Part shown: positions 20,814 to 31,275 of the stretch, in pieces
Layout of the letters: each line of letters opens with the position of its first letter
Numbering within the stretch: the first letter of the stretch is position 1
Assembly (NCBI GenBank): GCA_001414485.1
Contig: LLEY01000164.1
Location: forward strand, 1-64,000
Direction of reading: 5' to 3'
Source of the DNA: Calycina herbarum
Lineage: Eukaryota > Ascomycota > Leotiomycetes > Helotiales > Pezizellaceae
DNA: 64,000 nt
The notes under the pieces: model-generated
What the model was told of the DNA's origin: nothing
Databases searched by the model: none
Seen by the model: the letters and a program-made list of their open reading frames with translations, nothing else
Translations under genes and position numbers: made by a program

Positions 20814-22449
20814 GCTGGTTGCAATATTGCTACGAAACGCGATTTACTTTTGGTACTGCTAGGACGGTAACAATGAAAAATACACAGCTGGGTTATTTGG
20901 GGGTTGTGTCTGCGGATGCTGACTGAGAATGGGGAAAGCGTATTGCATTGATTCATCTTAGGGTTAAGCTTCGTTGAGCAATGAGTAACTAAGCGCCTTA
21001 ATTAAAATGGAAATCTTTCGATCTTCTAAAATGTGACCTTTGCACTACTCGTGGTGTTTAAGTGAGGGATATAAAGTGTTGCGTAATAGTAATTTCATTT
21101 TTACGACTCGCCAGTGCTAGGTCAGCCAAATCATAAATTTCTTAACTTCTTGTTTCCATTAAAGAAACGCAGACCCCAAAAGACTTCAAGCAAAATGGGC
21201 TGGAACCCGCTTGAAAACAAACTCAAAAACTTACAAAACCTATAACATCGATATCAATCTCGGAACAAGATTCTCTCAAAATGCTGACTCCAAGCTATCT
21301 CATTCTCCAAAAATAGACATTCCCATTTTCAGCCCTAGGACGCTCTCTAAAGCCATGAAGAAGATGCATTTTAGGGCTTGGAAGTTAATCTTTATACCTG
21401 TAAAACACTTAGATTAAAAGAATTTGAAGAACGAACACGCGTAACCACCCCTATTTCAAATATTAAAAACTTCAGCGGCTCAACTGAAGGCAACACAGAA
21501 ACAGAAAATCTCCCTCTGCTATATATATCTCAGAAAATCAAGCGCGACTAAGCGCGACTAAGCTCGAAATCATCTCTTTTCTACAAAACAAACTGATATG
21601 TAAAACAACAATACCGTAAACTCTCGCTTCTAGAAGCGATATCACAGTCCCCTTATCATTATCTATCCCCAGGTTACCCGAGAATAACACTACCTCCTAT
21701 CCATAGGCTACGCAGGAATAGGACTACTTTCTATTTCATGGGTTACCCAAAAAGAAACCAGCACAGGCTTTCTTGCTTTCTTTCCAACTAAGCTCTTCCT
21801 CCGCCATAAAGCATGCCATGCCATCGTCATCTTCTCCCAACACTCAGCTGTCGCAAATTCTGAGTTCAAGGCCTAAACTATAAATAAGACAACAGTAATG
21901 AGAAGTGTAGAATACTTTACAATAACAGCAAAAAGAAAAGAGAGAGAGAGAGCGCACTTGCACTCCTCCAATAAAATCACATGAACATGCGAAACCAACC
22001 ACTCCGAGATTTCATCAATTTCCATTCATTAACAAGGGGGTATCTGTCAAATTTTCAGGTCAAAACCCATCATCCCATTTCCCTCCCAACTTAGTTCCAA
22101 ACATGTGATTCATCTTCATCCCTCCATCTCAGCTCGTCCAAATTCCATCATCCCTCTCCGCATAACGCATCTCCCGAACATCACCCCAAAATCCAGGTGA
22201 CATGTCTTCTTCCTCCGGTAATATATCCTCCAGAAAGGTAATATACAGCGAAATGCAATGCATAATAACGCTCGAGCGATGCTGAAAGCATATGATACAG
22301 GCCATCCATCCATCCTCGTCGCAAAGAAAGAAAAGAAAAGAAACAGGGAAAAATTATGTGGTGCAAGAAATGGCAAATGCATCGCAATGCCGGAAACCAT
22401 ATTTGTACAAGACGGGGCTTGGAATATTAAACATTATTAGTAAAGCTCG
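20814..22449. other. Intergenic, no supported gene
   Basis: Contains a short decamer tandem AGCGCGACTA repeated twice plus a partial unit (21541-21563) and a GA microsatellite near 21940. The last 300 bp are the 3' region of the glycogenin gene. No coding evidence. Confidence 0.5.
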
Positions 22450-24952
22450 CTATGTGTCGAGGACATCCATTTCCTCCTCGGTAGCAGGCTCTGGGGTCGA
22501 TTTCGAAGGAAATGTTTCCCCCTTCTCGAACAAAGCCCCAGGTCCTTGAAAACTCGGTTCTTCGATCTGAGTGCGTGGGGTTGAGTCGGTGGTTGGTTCT
22601 GCACTAGCATGCTGGGTAACATAAGAAGGTGACTTGACGCCCTCAGATCCATACGGTAGCGACCGAGAAGGAAGCTCGGGAGGCGCATCAGCAAGTTTGT
22701 GAGCTAGCACATCCGATTGTCGACGGGCAAGTTGTTCCAGCTGGATTGTAGGATCCTGTACAGGATCAGTAGTTGGACAAAGTGCGCGCTTAAAGTAAGT
22801 CGTACCCATTCCTCTTGGGAAGGCACTCCCTCCGCAGCTGGTAGTTCGCCTCGATCGTTTCTCTCCTCTCCCCAGAAGCTTGGTCTTCGAATGGGAGCAG
22901 GAGTCACAGGGAGACTAGGTCTTTCAAGCTCTGTCGGAAAATCGGTGAGCTTTATACTATGCCTTCGGGCCCCTGGACTGGAAACTTGTTCAATACCTGA
23001 GCCGTATCCCTGCAGTACTTGGATATTTCCCTTGCGATTCTTTTGCAAGTTTCCGATGTACCGCTCAATCTCAGGGATATCGTCCCAGGCGTTTCCACGG
23101 GAGTAATTCTGCCATGGATCAGCGGGTGTGAGCTGTATGATGGGAGTGGTGGGTGTCTCAGGCGTGACAGGTGTTACCGGTTCATGTTGTTCTGACGATA
23201 CTGTTGGTTCTGTGGCAAATTCAACGGCACTGCTGGAAGGCTCAGTCATTTCAGGGTGGTCTTCGGGAAATACTCTTGTAGGCCTTGGTGCATCCTTCTC
23301 CCAGGGGAAAATTGGAGCAGGCTTCTGGTATGTTGGAGTCTTGGGGACTTCATAATACATGTCCTTCGGAGGATCTGGGTATCTCGGTGGAGCCTGGAAA
23401 GGCGTGGGATCGGAGGACATTTCGTAATGGGTAGAGGGAAAATTTGAGGCTTCAGGCCGGGAGTCTGACGGCGGTGGGGCACTGTACTTGGTTAGTATTG
23501 TATTGTGACGGGCTGTGGGGACAAACTCACGTTCTTGCATCCCAAGTTGGTTGGTATTGGATCTCCCTTTCCCTCTCCCTGTCCAGATTCATCTGCTCTG
23601 AGGGAACATAAGCTTCTTCCTTCTCTTTCGGGAATTCGGCGGTCTCATGCAAAGAAGTCTCATGAAAATGAGCCTCGTGAAAATGAGTCTCGTGCAAAGG
23701 ATGTGCATCTCGCTCCGAGGTAGGTGCACCATATGATATCTCACTGCCAGTTTCTGGCATTGTACTGGGTGGCTCACCCTCTGTCCGGGATGGTGCCTGA
23801 GGTTCTGCTACATGGTATTCTTCTACATGGGGCGCTGCTACGTGGGATTTTGCTGAATGGGGTTCCTCACTGTGGTAGTCGGTAAAGGTATTGCCAACCG
23901 TGGTTGGATGAAATTCGCCTTTCGTATGATAATGCACAAGAGTAGACTTTCCTCGAGTTGAACTGTCGACAGACTACGAACTGTTAGGGGAATGGAAGAA
24001 TAAGCAGCGCAGTACTTACCGATTCATGGAAATGCTTATCATAAGTGGCCCACCATCTTCCGACCATTTCATCGTATGGATTTGAACCTTTATGGGCTTC
24101 TCTTCCCTGGGTCCATGGCTTGTCTGAGCCAATGAAATGACCCATACTGATACTCGATTGGAAATGTCGATATGCGGGCAAGTATTGGTAGTGGGCAGAC
24201 GGCGTGACGTTGTAGGTGAAGCTCAAACGATTGAAGGTGTTTTTGAAGTGCATATTGAGAAGACCTTGATCTGCACCATCGAAAGAAATTCCTCTCTGCG
24301 CCATAGCAAGCAATGCATAATAGTCACCCATATTTGGAGTCAAGACCATCAAGCCAGTATTGAATATATCCGGCCATCCAATATCGGGAGCCGCCGAGAA
24401 AGGTTGTGGCAGATCAAAAAGCTCATCTGGAGCCCTAATTGAAACCATGTCCGCGTCCACATAGACTATTTTTCGAAATTGTAACAACTTCCATAGATTG
24501 ATTTTCGTAAAGGTTGAATGTAGATCGGTTCGGTTCATGAGGAACAAGTTTGCTGGGGATTGATTGACGACACGCTCGACTGGGATGATATAGTCGTAGA
24601 TTTGCTGCCATTTGTTAGCCAGTGTAAGTTAGGACTTGGGTAGAAGCTTGTCCATACCCGTAGCTGATTTATTGCACTGCTCGACACGGTATCTTCTGTG
24701 ATGAGCACCGCTAGCTTCTTTGTTGTGCTGGCATCGCGCAACGAGTGTGCCACCACTAGAGCACCTATAGAAGCTCCCGTAAGCTTGGTTTTGTGAAACC
24801 CACGGAGAAATACATACCAGGAAGATAAGTGTCACTCAAAAGAAGCTGGATGGTCGAAGTCAGTATCATCATCCGCCGTGGGGAATGGAAGTAAGGGTGG
24901 GGAAGCAACTCACCGTAGCGTAAACATCCTCTCCTTCGGGAGCTGAAGCCAT
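22450..24952 (-). CDS. Glycogenin (self-glucosylating primer of glycogen synthesis)
   Basis: Seven exons (24914-24952, 24818-24845, 24658-24764, 24020-24604, 23531-23973, 22806-23481, 22450-22755) give 727 residues in phase. Residues 1-260 form a GT8 glycosyltransferase: MASAPEGEDVYATLLLSD, GALVVAHSLRD, the metal-binding DxD in VYVDADMV (Asp108/Asp110), IFNTGLMVL, DQGLLN and HFIGSDKPW. Glycogenin transfers glucose from UDP-glucose to its own tyrosine and makes the primer that glycogen synthase extends. The long C-terminal part is Pro/Glu/His-rich and disordered, with a His-Glu-Thr repeat (HETHFHEAHFHET) at about residue 315, and a conserved fungal segment AWDDIPEIERYIGNLQ, probably the synthase-binding site. 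The first three exons are tiny (39, 28 and 107 nt). Confidence in the identity is high; the 22756-22805 intron uses a weak GTACGA donor. Confidence 0.92.
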
Positions 24953-26268
24953 TGCAATTGCGCCTTTGGTACTGCGAGGGAGCGAACGAGAATGGCTGGA
25001 CGAGTTCTCTTATATCTTGAGCAGAGAATATTCCGTAGCTGCTGGAATTTTGGAGAAGCGGGAGCGACAGTGGTAGGAAGACGGCAATGGTCTTTGAGCT
25101 GGAGTTTTGTATGACGAGGTCGGGTAAAATGAGTGGCTCGATTGTTGATGGCGGGGAAGGCAAGCTGCCTTGCTTGCAGCTCTGGAGCTAGGTTGTTGTG
25201 GGTTACTTGTAGGGGTATGGTCATGCCCAGCCGCTGCAGCTAATAGGAGGGACAGCACAGCCAGCACACAAATCGATGTTGGCCTGGGATGCCAAATTGG
25301 CTTTAATTGAGCGGTGATTACTGCTTCGATTTGACGATGCACGTTGTTGTTGTTGTTGTGATTCTCCCGCGAGCTTTGAGTGGGCTAGGACTACGCCTGC
25401 CGACAAAGGGTTCTACCTATAGCTACCCAAAGAGGTGCTCCTCGGATGAGTCTGTTGTCACGCTAGTCAAGGCCGGTATAATGAGGGTTGGGTTGGGTTG
25501 GTTGGCTTGCTTCGCGCCTTCCAGGGAGCTCTCTCTCCCATACGTGTACGGTAAGGTATTGAACGAACCTTCCTACCTATCTTCCCAATCTTCTCCCCGC
25601 AGCCTCTCCGACATCTTCCACCAACGCCATCATACCACCTCAACCCAGTCCTTTCCGTCACTGGCTGACCCCTTTGCCTCATATTCCACCGCCTTTTCGA
25701 GGTGTTCTTGGGATCTTGAATCCACCGGGAAAACGTTGGCAAGCATCCTATCAGAAGCTAGCAGAAGCATCTGCACCCCGCGCTCCACTTGGTGCGTCGA
25801 CGCCACGCATAAAGTTGTCGTGTGACGGCGACGGCCACCTCTAGCCGTTTCTTTCGACCCTCAAAGGGCAAACTCTGGAAGATCCGATTCTAGCATCAAG
25901 CGCCGACGTCGCCAGTTCTATGCAGAAGGCCAAGACCAAGACCGAGACCAAGACCAAGGTCGAAGCAAGAACACCACGAGCCGTCTCCCTTCCTGCAGCT
26001 AGCCTGGACCTTTCCGAGACACCGTTGGAGTTGGTGGCGTTGAAACCGCATCACGGGCATTCCACCAATCTGGGCTTCCAACCACCTCAACACCAATAAA
26101 TCTCCATCGTGAACCGAAAGGTCGAGTCACAGACTGCAGCATTTAGCTTGCCATCTTCCTACCCTTTTTCACACCCCGGGAGAATCAGTTCGCCAATTGG
26201 TTCTCTACCACCACCTCAGGCCTCGCAGGACCCGCCTTCCCGCCATACAAGGGGACTTTTACTATCAT
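24953..26268. other. Intergenic between divergent glycogenin and F-box-like genes
   Basis: Carries both promoters. A 172-codon plus frame at 25307 has no motif and overlaps minus frames of equal length, so it is not called. A CCAAGA-type hexanucleotide repeat lies at 25930-25957. Confidence 0.5.
25930..25957 (+). repeat. Hexanucleotide microsatellite (CCAAGA)n
   Basis: Imperfect CCAAGA repeats, with one CCGAGA unit, over about 28 bp upstream of the F-box-like gene. Confidence 0.6.
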
Positions 26269-27317
26269 ATGTCCGATATCATGAGTTCTCAAGTAACAGA
26301 ATCTACCATGATTGGCACCATGAGCCGCACTTCTTTGATGGACATGCCTGCGGAAATCCGTATAAAGGTATGTCGTTTCTTCCGCATACGTGCCTCCGAT
26401 TCTGGTTTCCGGTAGTACCGGTGCTGGGCATCTGAACAGAGCATGGCCATATTGTCTGGACTGTTAGGAGGCTAATCTCTTCTAGATATTTGAAGATCTC
26501 TTGGCATTTCCAGATGAAATTATGGTCCCAGCCACAAAAGTGCCTGGCAAAACATTGGATTCGTCAGATTCAAACAGGCATCCTATAGTGGGCATACTGC
26601 AGACTTGTAAACTCATCAATATCGAAGCAACCCCTATATTCTACTCCATCAACAAATTCGTTGTCTCTCTTCGTAAGTGTTCCTCGTCGTACCAGGTATG
26701 CAGAATTGACAAAACTAGCTCTCGAACGACCATCTCAACAAAAAGAAAGCACTTCAAAACCGAGAAAACCAACCTTCCAGCTCAGCTACTTCAGATGGAG
26801 TACCCTAGCGCAAATAAAATCCCTATCCTTCATCAGCGGCAACAACGTCGCCTTCACAGACGAGCCAGGGTCGAGAGCTGACTTGGAAGGGCTTCCTCGT
26901 GCTCCTATTACCTTACCACCTCCCCGTCCATTTTTCGAATGTAACGGGATGGATATTCTCGCACGCTTCTCCGTTTCAGATAGGCAGTACAGTCCCGGTG
27001 GACCAGACGAGTACATGTCTCTTTCCCTATCGAATTGGGTCAGTATGAAAGTCATGAGGGCAGAGCTCAATGCTTTTCAAAAAGAATTGGAGATTATGAT
27101 GAGAGCAGTGCCTCCTGTAGCTGCAGCACCTCAACAGATACAGCCAATACACGTACCAGTTTCGCTAGTCCAAAACCTGGACTTGTTGGCCCAAGTCGAT
27201 CAGAGGACAGAAGTTGCTGAGCTTAGTGCTCAATTAGCTGCGCATGATCCGAATCATCCATTTCTTGGTGGTGACCATGATGTTGGGAGTGATGCCTCTC
27301 CGAGCGACGGGGATTAA
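26269..27317 (+). CDS. F-box/2EXR-like protein
   Basis: Three exons (26269-26367, 26486-26672, 26719-27317) give 294 residues. Residues 20-75 hold LMDMPAEIRIKIFEDLLAF followed by ILQTCKLINIEATPIFYSIN, the pattern of the fungal 2EXR and F-box-like families in which a Pro-x-Glu-hydrophobic-Arg start is followed by a conserved Cys-Arg/Lys-x-Ile-x-x-Glu-Ala segment. Function in the family is mostly unknown; substrate-adaptor roles in ubiquitination are suggested only by analogy. The C-terminal 100 residues are hydrophilic and end in an acidic tail (GSDASPSDGD). The second intron (46 nt) was chosen because it restores frame; the downstream ATG frame at 26661 would otherwise read through it. Confidence 0.65.
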
Positions 27318-28078
27318 CGATATTACGAAATTATGATTTGAGACGATTTGTTTTGTTTTCTCGTTCTTTTGGCGATGCATTATACTTTGCAGATAGTTAT
27401 ATATCCCTTTCGTTCAGATTGTAAATCATGTCTAGAGTAGTCGATTCCCAGATTTACGAACTTTAAAATCTCGAACGAGTACGAGCACCATTTTGCGTGT
27501 ACTTAGAAGGCATTGTTCTAGCATTACGCTAGGAGAATTAGAATGATGAGGAGTTATGAAGTTCGAATATTCTGAACTGTCAAGTTGACTTTTTGAGGCT
27601 CTGAAGGCTGTCTATACCTACCTTCCAAGTATTCTTAGGACTAGCAACGTGAAAATTTCGACTTGAAACTTTGGGGGTTTGATATGCTATACTGCGATAT
27701 TGCGATATTGGCATCTACAAAGTTAGAATGAGCTCTTACCAACGAAAACTCCAAGCAAAACACCATGGGCATCACCAAAGTCAAGAATTGGTAGAGAAAG
27801 ATGAGGGCCCTGAAGTAACCCCGTATGCTAGCAAATCGTACCAGTAAACTAAGAAGTGATGCAGAAACTCGACCTCGAATGCCTGACCAAGCATGGTTCC
27901 AATAGTGATAGAATAACGAAGCCTTTCCTTCTTTTGGGAGTTGGTGGTAGGGTATCGAGCCCCGCGGTACCTAGACTGGGACCATTGAATGAGCATACCT
28001 AGGAGGCTAACCTAGACCAAGTACGAATTGAACTTAGAGCCAAATACCAAGAATCTTATTCCTTACTTCTAGCCTTTC
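27318..28078. other. Intergenic between convergent genes
   Basis: 3' regions of the F-box-like gene and of PBN1. AT-rich, with no coding evidence. Confidence 0.55.
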
Positions 28079-29683
28079 TCATAACTTCTTCTTCTCCCCA
28101 CCATCCCTCTTCTTCAACCCCCCATTCCCATACCCCTCCCTCCACCACACCGCCCCCAAACACCACAAAACCCAAGCAAACCCCAAAACAACAACCCCCG
28201 CCGTCCCAACCTCCACCCACTTCGTACCTCCTAAATCCAAAACTGGAACTGAAATCTGATTCATCAACCCCTCCCCACCTTCTCCCCCCTTTGGATTCAA
28301 ATGATAAAACATAGTCCTAGGACCAAACAACCCATCATAGCCCAGATTCGTACGATCAAAAGGATTGATTGGGAATTTACTCCCCTCTTCCGCTGTGCAT
28401 GCCCAAAACACCACAGGATACGGGATCTCAATTTCCTCAAGGGGGGAAAGAGAGGGAGGGAGGTAACGGAGGTGCAGGGGGATTTGAGATGTGAAATCTG
28501 CTGGTTTGGAGCTTGAAGGGGGAGCAAGAGAAAGGAGTAAGGTAGAGCCCCAAGTTTTGATAGTGTAAGAGGGAGCTTCGAGGTCGATTGGTGAGCTGAT
28601 GTATTGTACTTTCGACAAATTTTTGGAAGCAAGGAAAAGGGGATCGGAGAGTTGGTATTTATCCGGGAATATAGATTTAGGGAGCGTGAGGTGGGCATGG
28701 AGGCTACAATCTCTTTCATCTTCTGGGAATGGAGGGGCCTTGGAGGATATCGATAGTTCCAGCGTTGGATGGAGACCTGTTGGCTGTATATAATTTGAGG
28801 TGAAGGATTCCGAAAGAGGATGATGTCGAGCGGGAAAGGAGAAGAGCGTTGGTGATGGTTTTGTGTTTTCTCCTATTACGGTTAGGAACCCGCCGAGGGA
28901 GAGTTCTTCTGGTTCGCTTGGGGGAGCGACGGAGAGGATTCCGACTTCTAAGCGTTGTTTTTTGGTGGTTGTGAGGTCTAGGTCCCAGGTTTGGGAGGGC
29001 CAGAATGCGGTTATGGTGAGGGCGTGGGAGATGGTGTCGAAATCTATGTCGACTGAGGATGCGGAGCTGAGGAGAGAGGAACGGGAGAGGCATCTGGGAT
29101 CCGAATTTTGACAGAGTTTGTAATCGATGTAGGATTTTAATTCGGCTGGGGAGGAAAGGGGGGTGTAGTATTGTGTTGCTGCTGATTGGGAAAATCGGTC
29201 GTTGGGGAGGTTTGTGAAAGATTCCTGGGAAGGTATTAGCAAAATTATATATATATAGGTTTGAACAATAGTTGAACATACTTCCGGCGATATACAATCA
29301 AGCTCCCCAAATACTTTCTTCAGAGAAGGACATAATAAACTCCTGGTATTGTTAGTTGTTGTAGCACAGCCAGACCAAGGCGTAATTTACGAATTATTGC
29401 TATTCCTCTGCGGGGTATAGAAAACATGAAGACCAGGCGAAAGTCTCGAAACCATAGGCGGAATAGATTCATATCCTTTCTGGCTAATCCATCTTATATG
29501 TAATTCATGGCTTGCTTTAAGCACACGGTATAGCTCTTGCGGGAGCTCATCGAACCCAAACGTTATTCGATCCTCCCTCGCTGCTTTGAGATTCGTAGTC
29601 GAGATGGATTCGTCTGTGATTTTGAGCGTATCTGGATCTACCGAGTCCTCGGGCTGCTGAATAAAGGTGATTCTTTGGCGCAT
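28079..29683 (-). CDS. PBN1: Pbn1/PIG-X, GPI mannosyltransferase I subunit
   Basis: Three exons (29391-29683, 29282-29342, 28079-29224) give 499 residues. The N-terminus MRQRITFIQQPEDSVDP and AAREDRITFGFDELPQEL, HELHIRW and RLSPGLHVFYTP match fungal Pbn1. The PIG-X domain follows at residues about 255-440: LHPTLELSI, CSLHAHLTLPKSIFPDKYQL, then IPYPVVFWACTAEEG and NPFDRTNLGYDGLFGPRTMF. One membrane helix near the C-terminus (VGTAGVVVLGFAWVLWCLGA) is followed by a basic cytosolic tail. Pbn1 is an ER-lumenal type I protein that stabilises the catalytic Gpi14 and is needed for adding the first mannose of GPI anchors. The gene is divergent from the SARAF-like gene with 311 bp between starts. Confidence 0.9.
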
Positions 29684-29994
29684 TTTGAATGTATTGTGAG
29701 CTCAATGATCGCCAACTGTTGAGCTATGTGGCAGAATGCGTGACCCCTGAAAAGCGGTGAGATAAAATAGGCAGTGTTATGACGAGGCGAGGCTGTGAGC
29801 CTCAAGCTGAATGAACCAACGACAACCCCCTCCTCTTCATCACTTCCAGCCATCAACGATCAAGTATATCTGTCCTTTTCGTTACCCCTCTCAATTCATC
29901 TATAAATTGAGCTGGACTACTATGATATAAGCGCAAACACTGCCTCAAATGGCATAACAACAAAACACAATTTTACAACCCCGCATCAACTAAA
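29684..29994. promoter_or_regulatory. Shared divergent promoter, PBN1 and SARAF-like gene
   Basis: 311 bp separate the two start codons, both facing outward, so the two ER genes share a promoter region. No specific binding motif stands out. Confidence 0.5.
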
Positions 29995-30909
29995 ATGCAG
30001 CTACTCAACCTCCTTTGCGCATCCCTCATCGCCCTCCTCCTCACCCCCACTACCCTGGCTAAGAAAGCCCCCAAAGACGCTATTCTGCTCTCAAACGTCA
30101 AAACTCTCACCCTCCGTGCCAACGCGAAAACCGCCCATCGTCGAGTCCCCGCCGTCCCCCAACTCACCTGTAAAGGCCCAGGCTGTCGCCACTACAACGT
30201 CGATTTAATCCGATGTACGAATCAAGGCTCGGGCTACAATACCGAAGACATCGAATGGTCCTGTGTCGCGAACCTCCCCGACGATTTTAAACTAGGAAGC
30301 ACCGATGTGCAATGTGAAGGATACGCGAATCGAGATGATGAATATGTATTGAAGGGATCTTGCGCCGTGGAATATCGACTTTTATTCACTGAGAAGGGCG
30401 AAGAGAAATACGGTTCTAGTTTCTGGGGTGGGAGTAACAAGAGCTCTAGTGGGGAGGAAGGTTCACCTTGGGCGACTTCCCTCTTCGTGATTATATTCCT
30501 GGCTGTGGCTATCTGGATTCTTTATTCAATATGGGTTGCCGCGGATGGAAGACCTGCTGCTGGAGTAAGACGACCTGGAGGGGGCGGTGGATGGGGAGGC
30601 GGTTGGGGAGGTGGAGGAGGTGGAGGTGGTGATAATACTTGGGATCCTCCGCCACCATACCCAGGCAAACGATACAGCACAAGAGCAAATGAAGGCTGGC
30701 AACCTGGATTTTGGAGTGGCGCTATGGGTGGTGCTGCAGCTGGATATATGGCTGGGAATAGAGGATCGAGACAACAGGAACAACCTAGGAACTCATTCTT
30801 TGGAAACGGGGGAAATAGTGGCTCGAGTTGGGGAGGAGGATCATCAAGTGGCTCTGGTTCAAGCTCACGACACGAAAGCACAGGTTTCGGATCGACTTCA
30901 CGAAGATAG
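29995..30909 (+). CDS. SARAF-like regulator of store-operated calcium entry
   Basis: Single exon of 304 residues. Signal peptide at 1-22 (LLNLLCASLIALLLTPTTLA). The lumenal part (to about 158) opens with DAILLSNVKTLTLRANAKT, then has CKGPGCRHYNVDLIRCTNQGSG and WSCVANLP, with six cysteines (59, 64, 74, 90, 107, 123) as in SARAF/TMEM66. One helix spans about 159-181 (TSLFVIIFLAVAIWILYSIW). The cytosolic tail is Gly-rich with a poly-Gly/Trp stretch and a PPPPYPGK motif, then Ser/Gly repeats. In animals the protein sits in the ER membrane and damps store-operated calcium entry; fungi lack a classic STIM/Orai pair, so the fungal role is unclear. Confidence 0.9.
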   Translation: MQLLNLLCASLIALLLTPTTLAKKAPKDAILLSNVKTLTLRANAKTAHRRVPAVPQLTCKGPGCRHYNVDLIRCTNQGSGYNTEDIEWSCVANLPDDFKLGSTDVQCEGYANRDDEYVLKGSCAVEYRLLFTEKGEEKYGSSFWGGSNKSSSGEEGSPWATSLFVIIFLAVAIWILYSIWVAADGRPAAGVRRPGGGGGWGGGWGGGGGGGGDNTWDPPPPYPGKRYSTRANEGWQPGFWSGAMGGAAAGYMAGNRGSRQQEQPRNSFFGNGGNSGSSWGGGSSSGSGSSSRHESTGFGSTSRR

Positions 30910-31275
30910 ATAACTTAATATGCATGTCAAGGCAATGGAAATTTAGGAATCAAATGGATCTCAGACATTGTAAAACATTGGGCTTATTATCTTCTCTTGG
31001 TATATGGCACCTTCTACAAACACGCCCTACCCAACGATATTGGGTATTTCCCGGTTGTCCATGACGCAAAGTCGGACCTCAAATTCCGTACGACGAGAAG
31101 GAAAATTTGATGTACAAAGGAATGCCCTCGGTGGAAGAGCAAATGCAAAAAGCCACTCCTGTAATGCAGTCGTACACGACCTCGATGGTCAAACCCAACG
31201 CCGGTAAATAAGAACTCAATAACTCAAACAAATCAATGCCAATCCATTAGTGCCAGAGGGTCGACGAAGGAGAAA
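30910..31275. other. Intergenic between convergent SARAF-like and BRE1 genes
   Basis: 3' regions only; short frames without motif support. Confidence 0.55.

Noticed and set aside
25307..25825. 172-codon plus frame upstream of the F-box-like gene
   Set aside because: No domain, overlapping equally long minus frames, and a GTTGTTGTT-derived valine run at its start.
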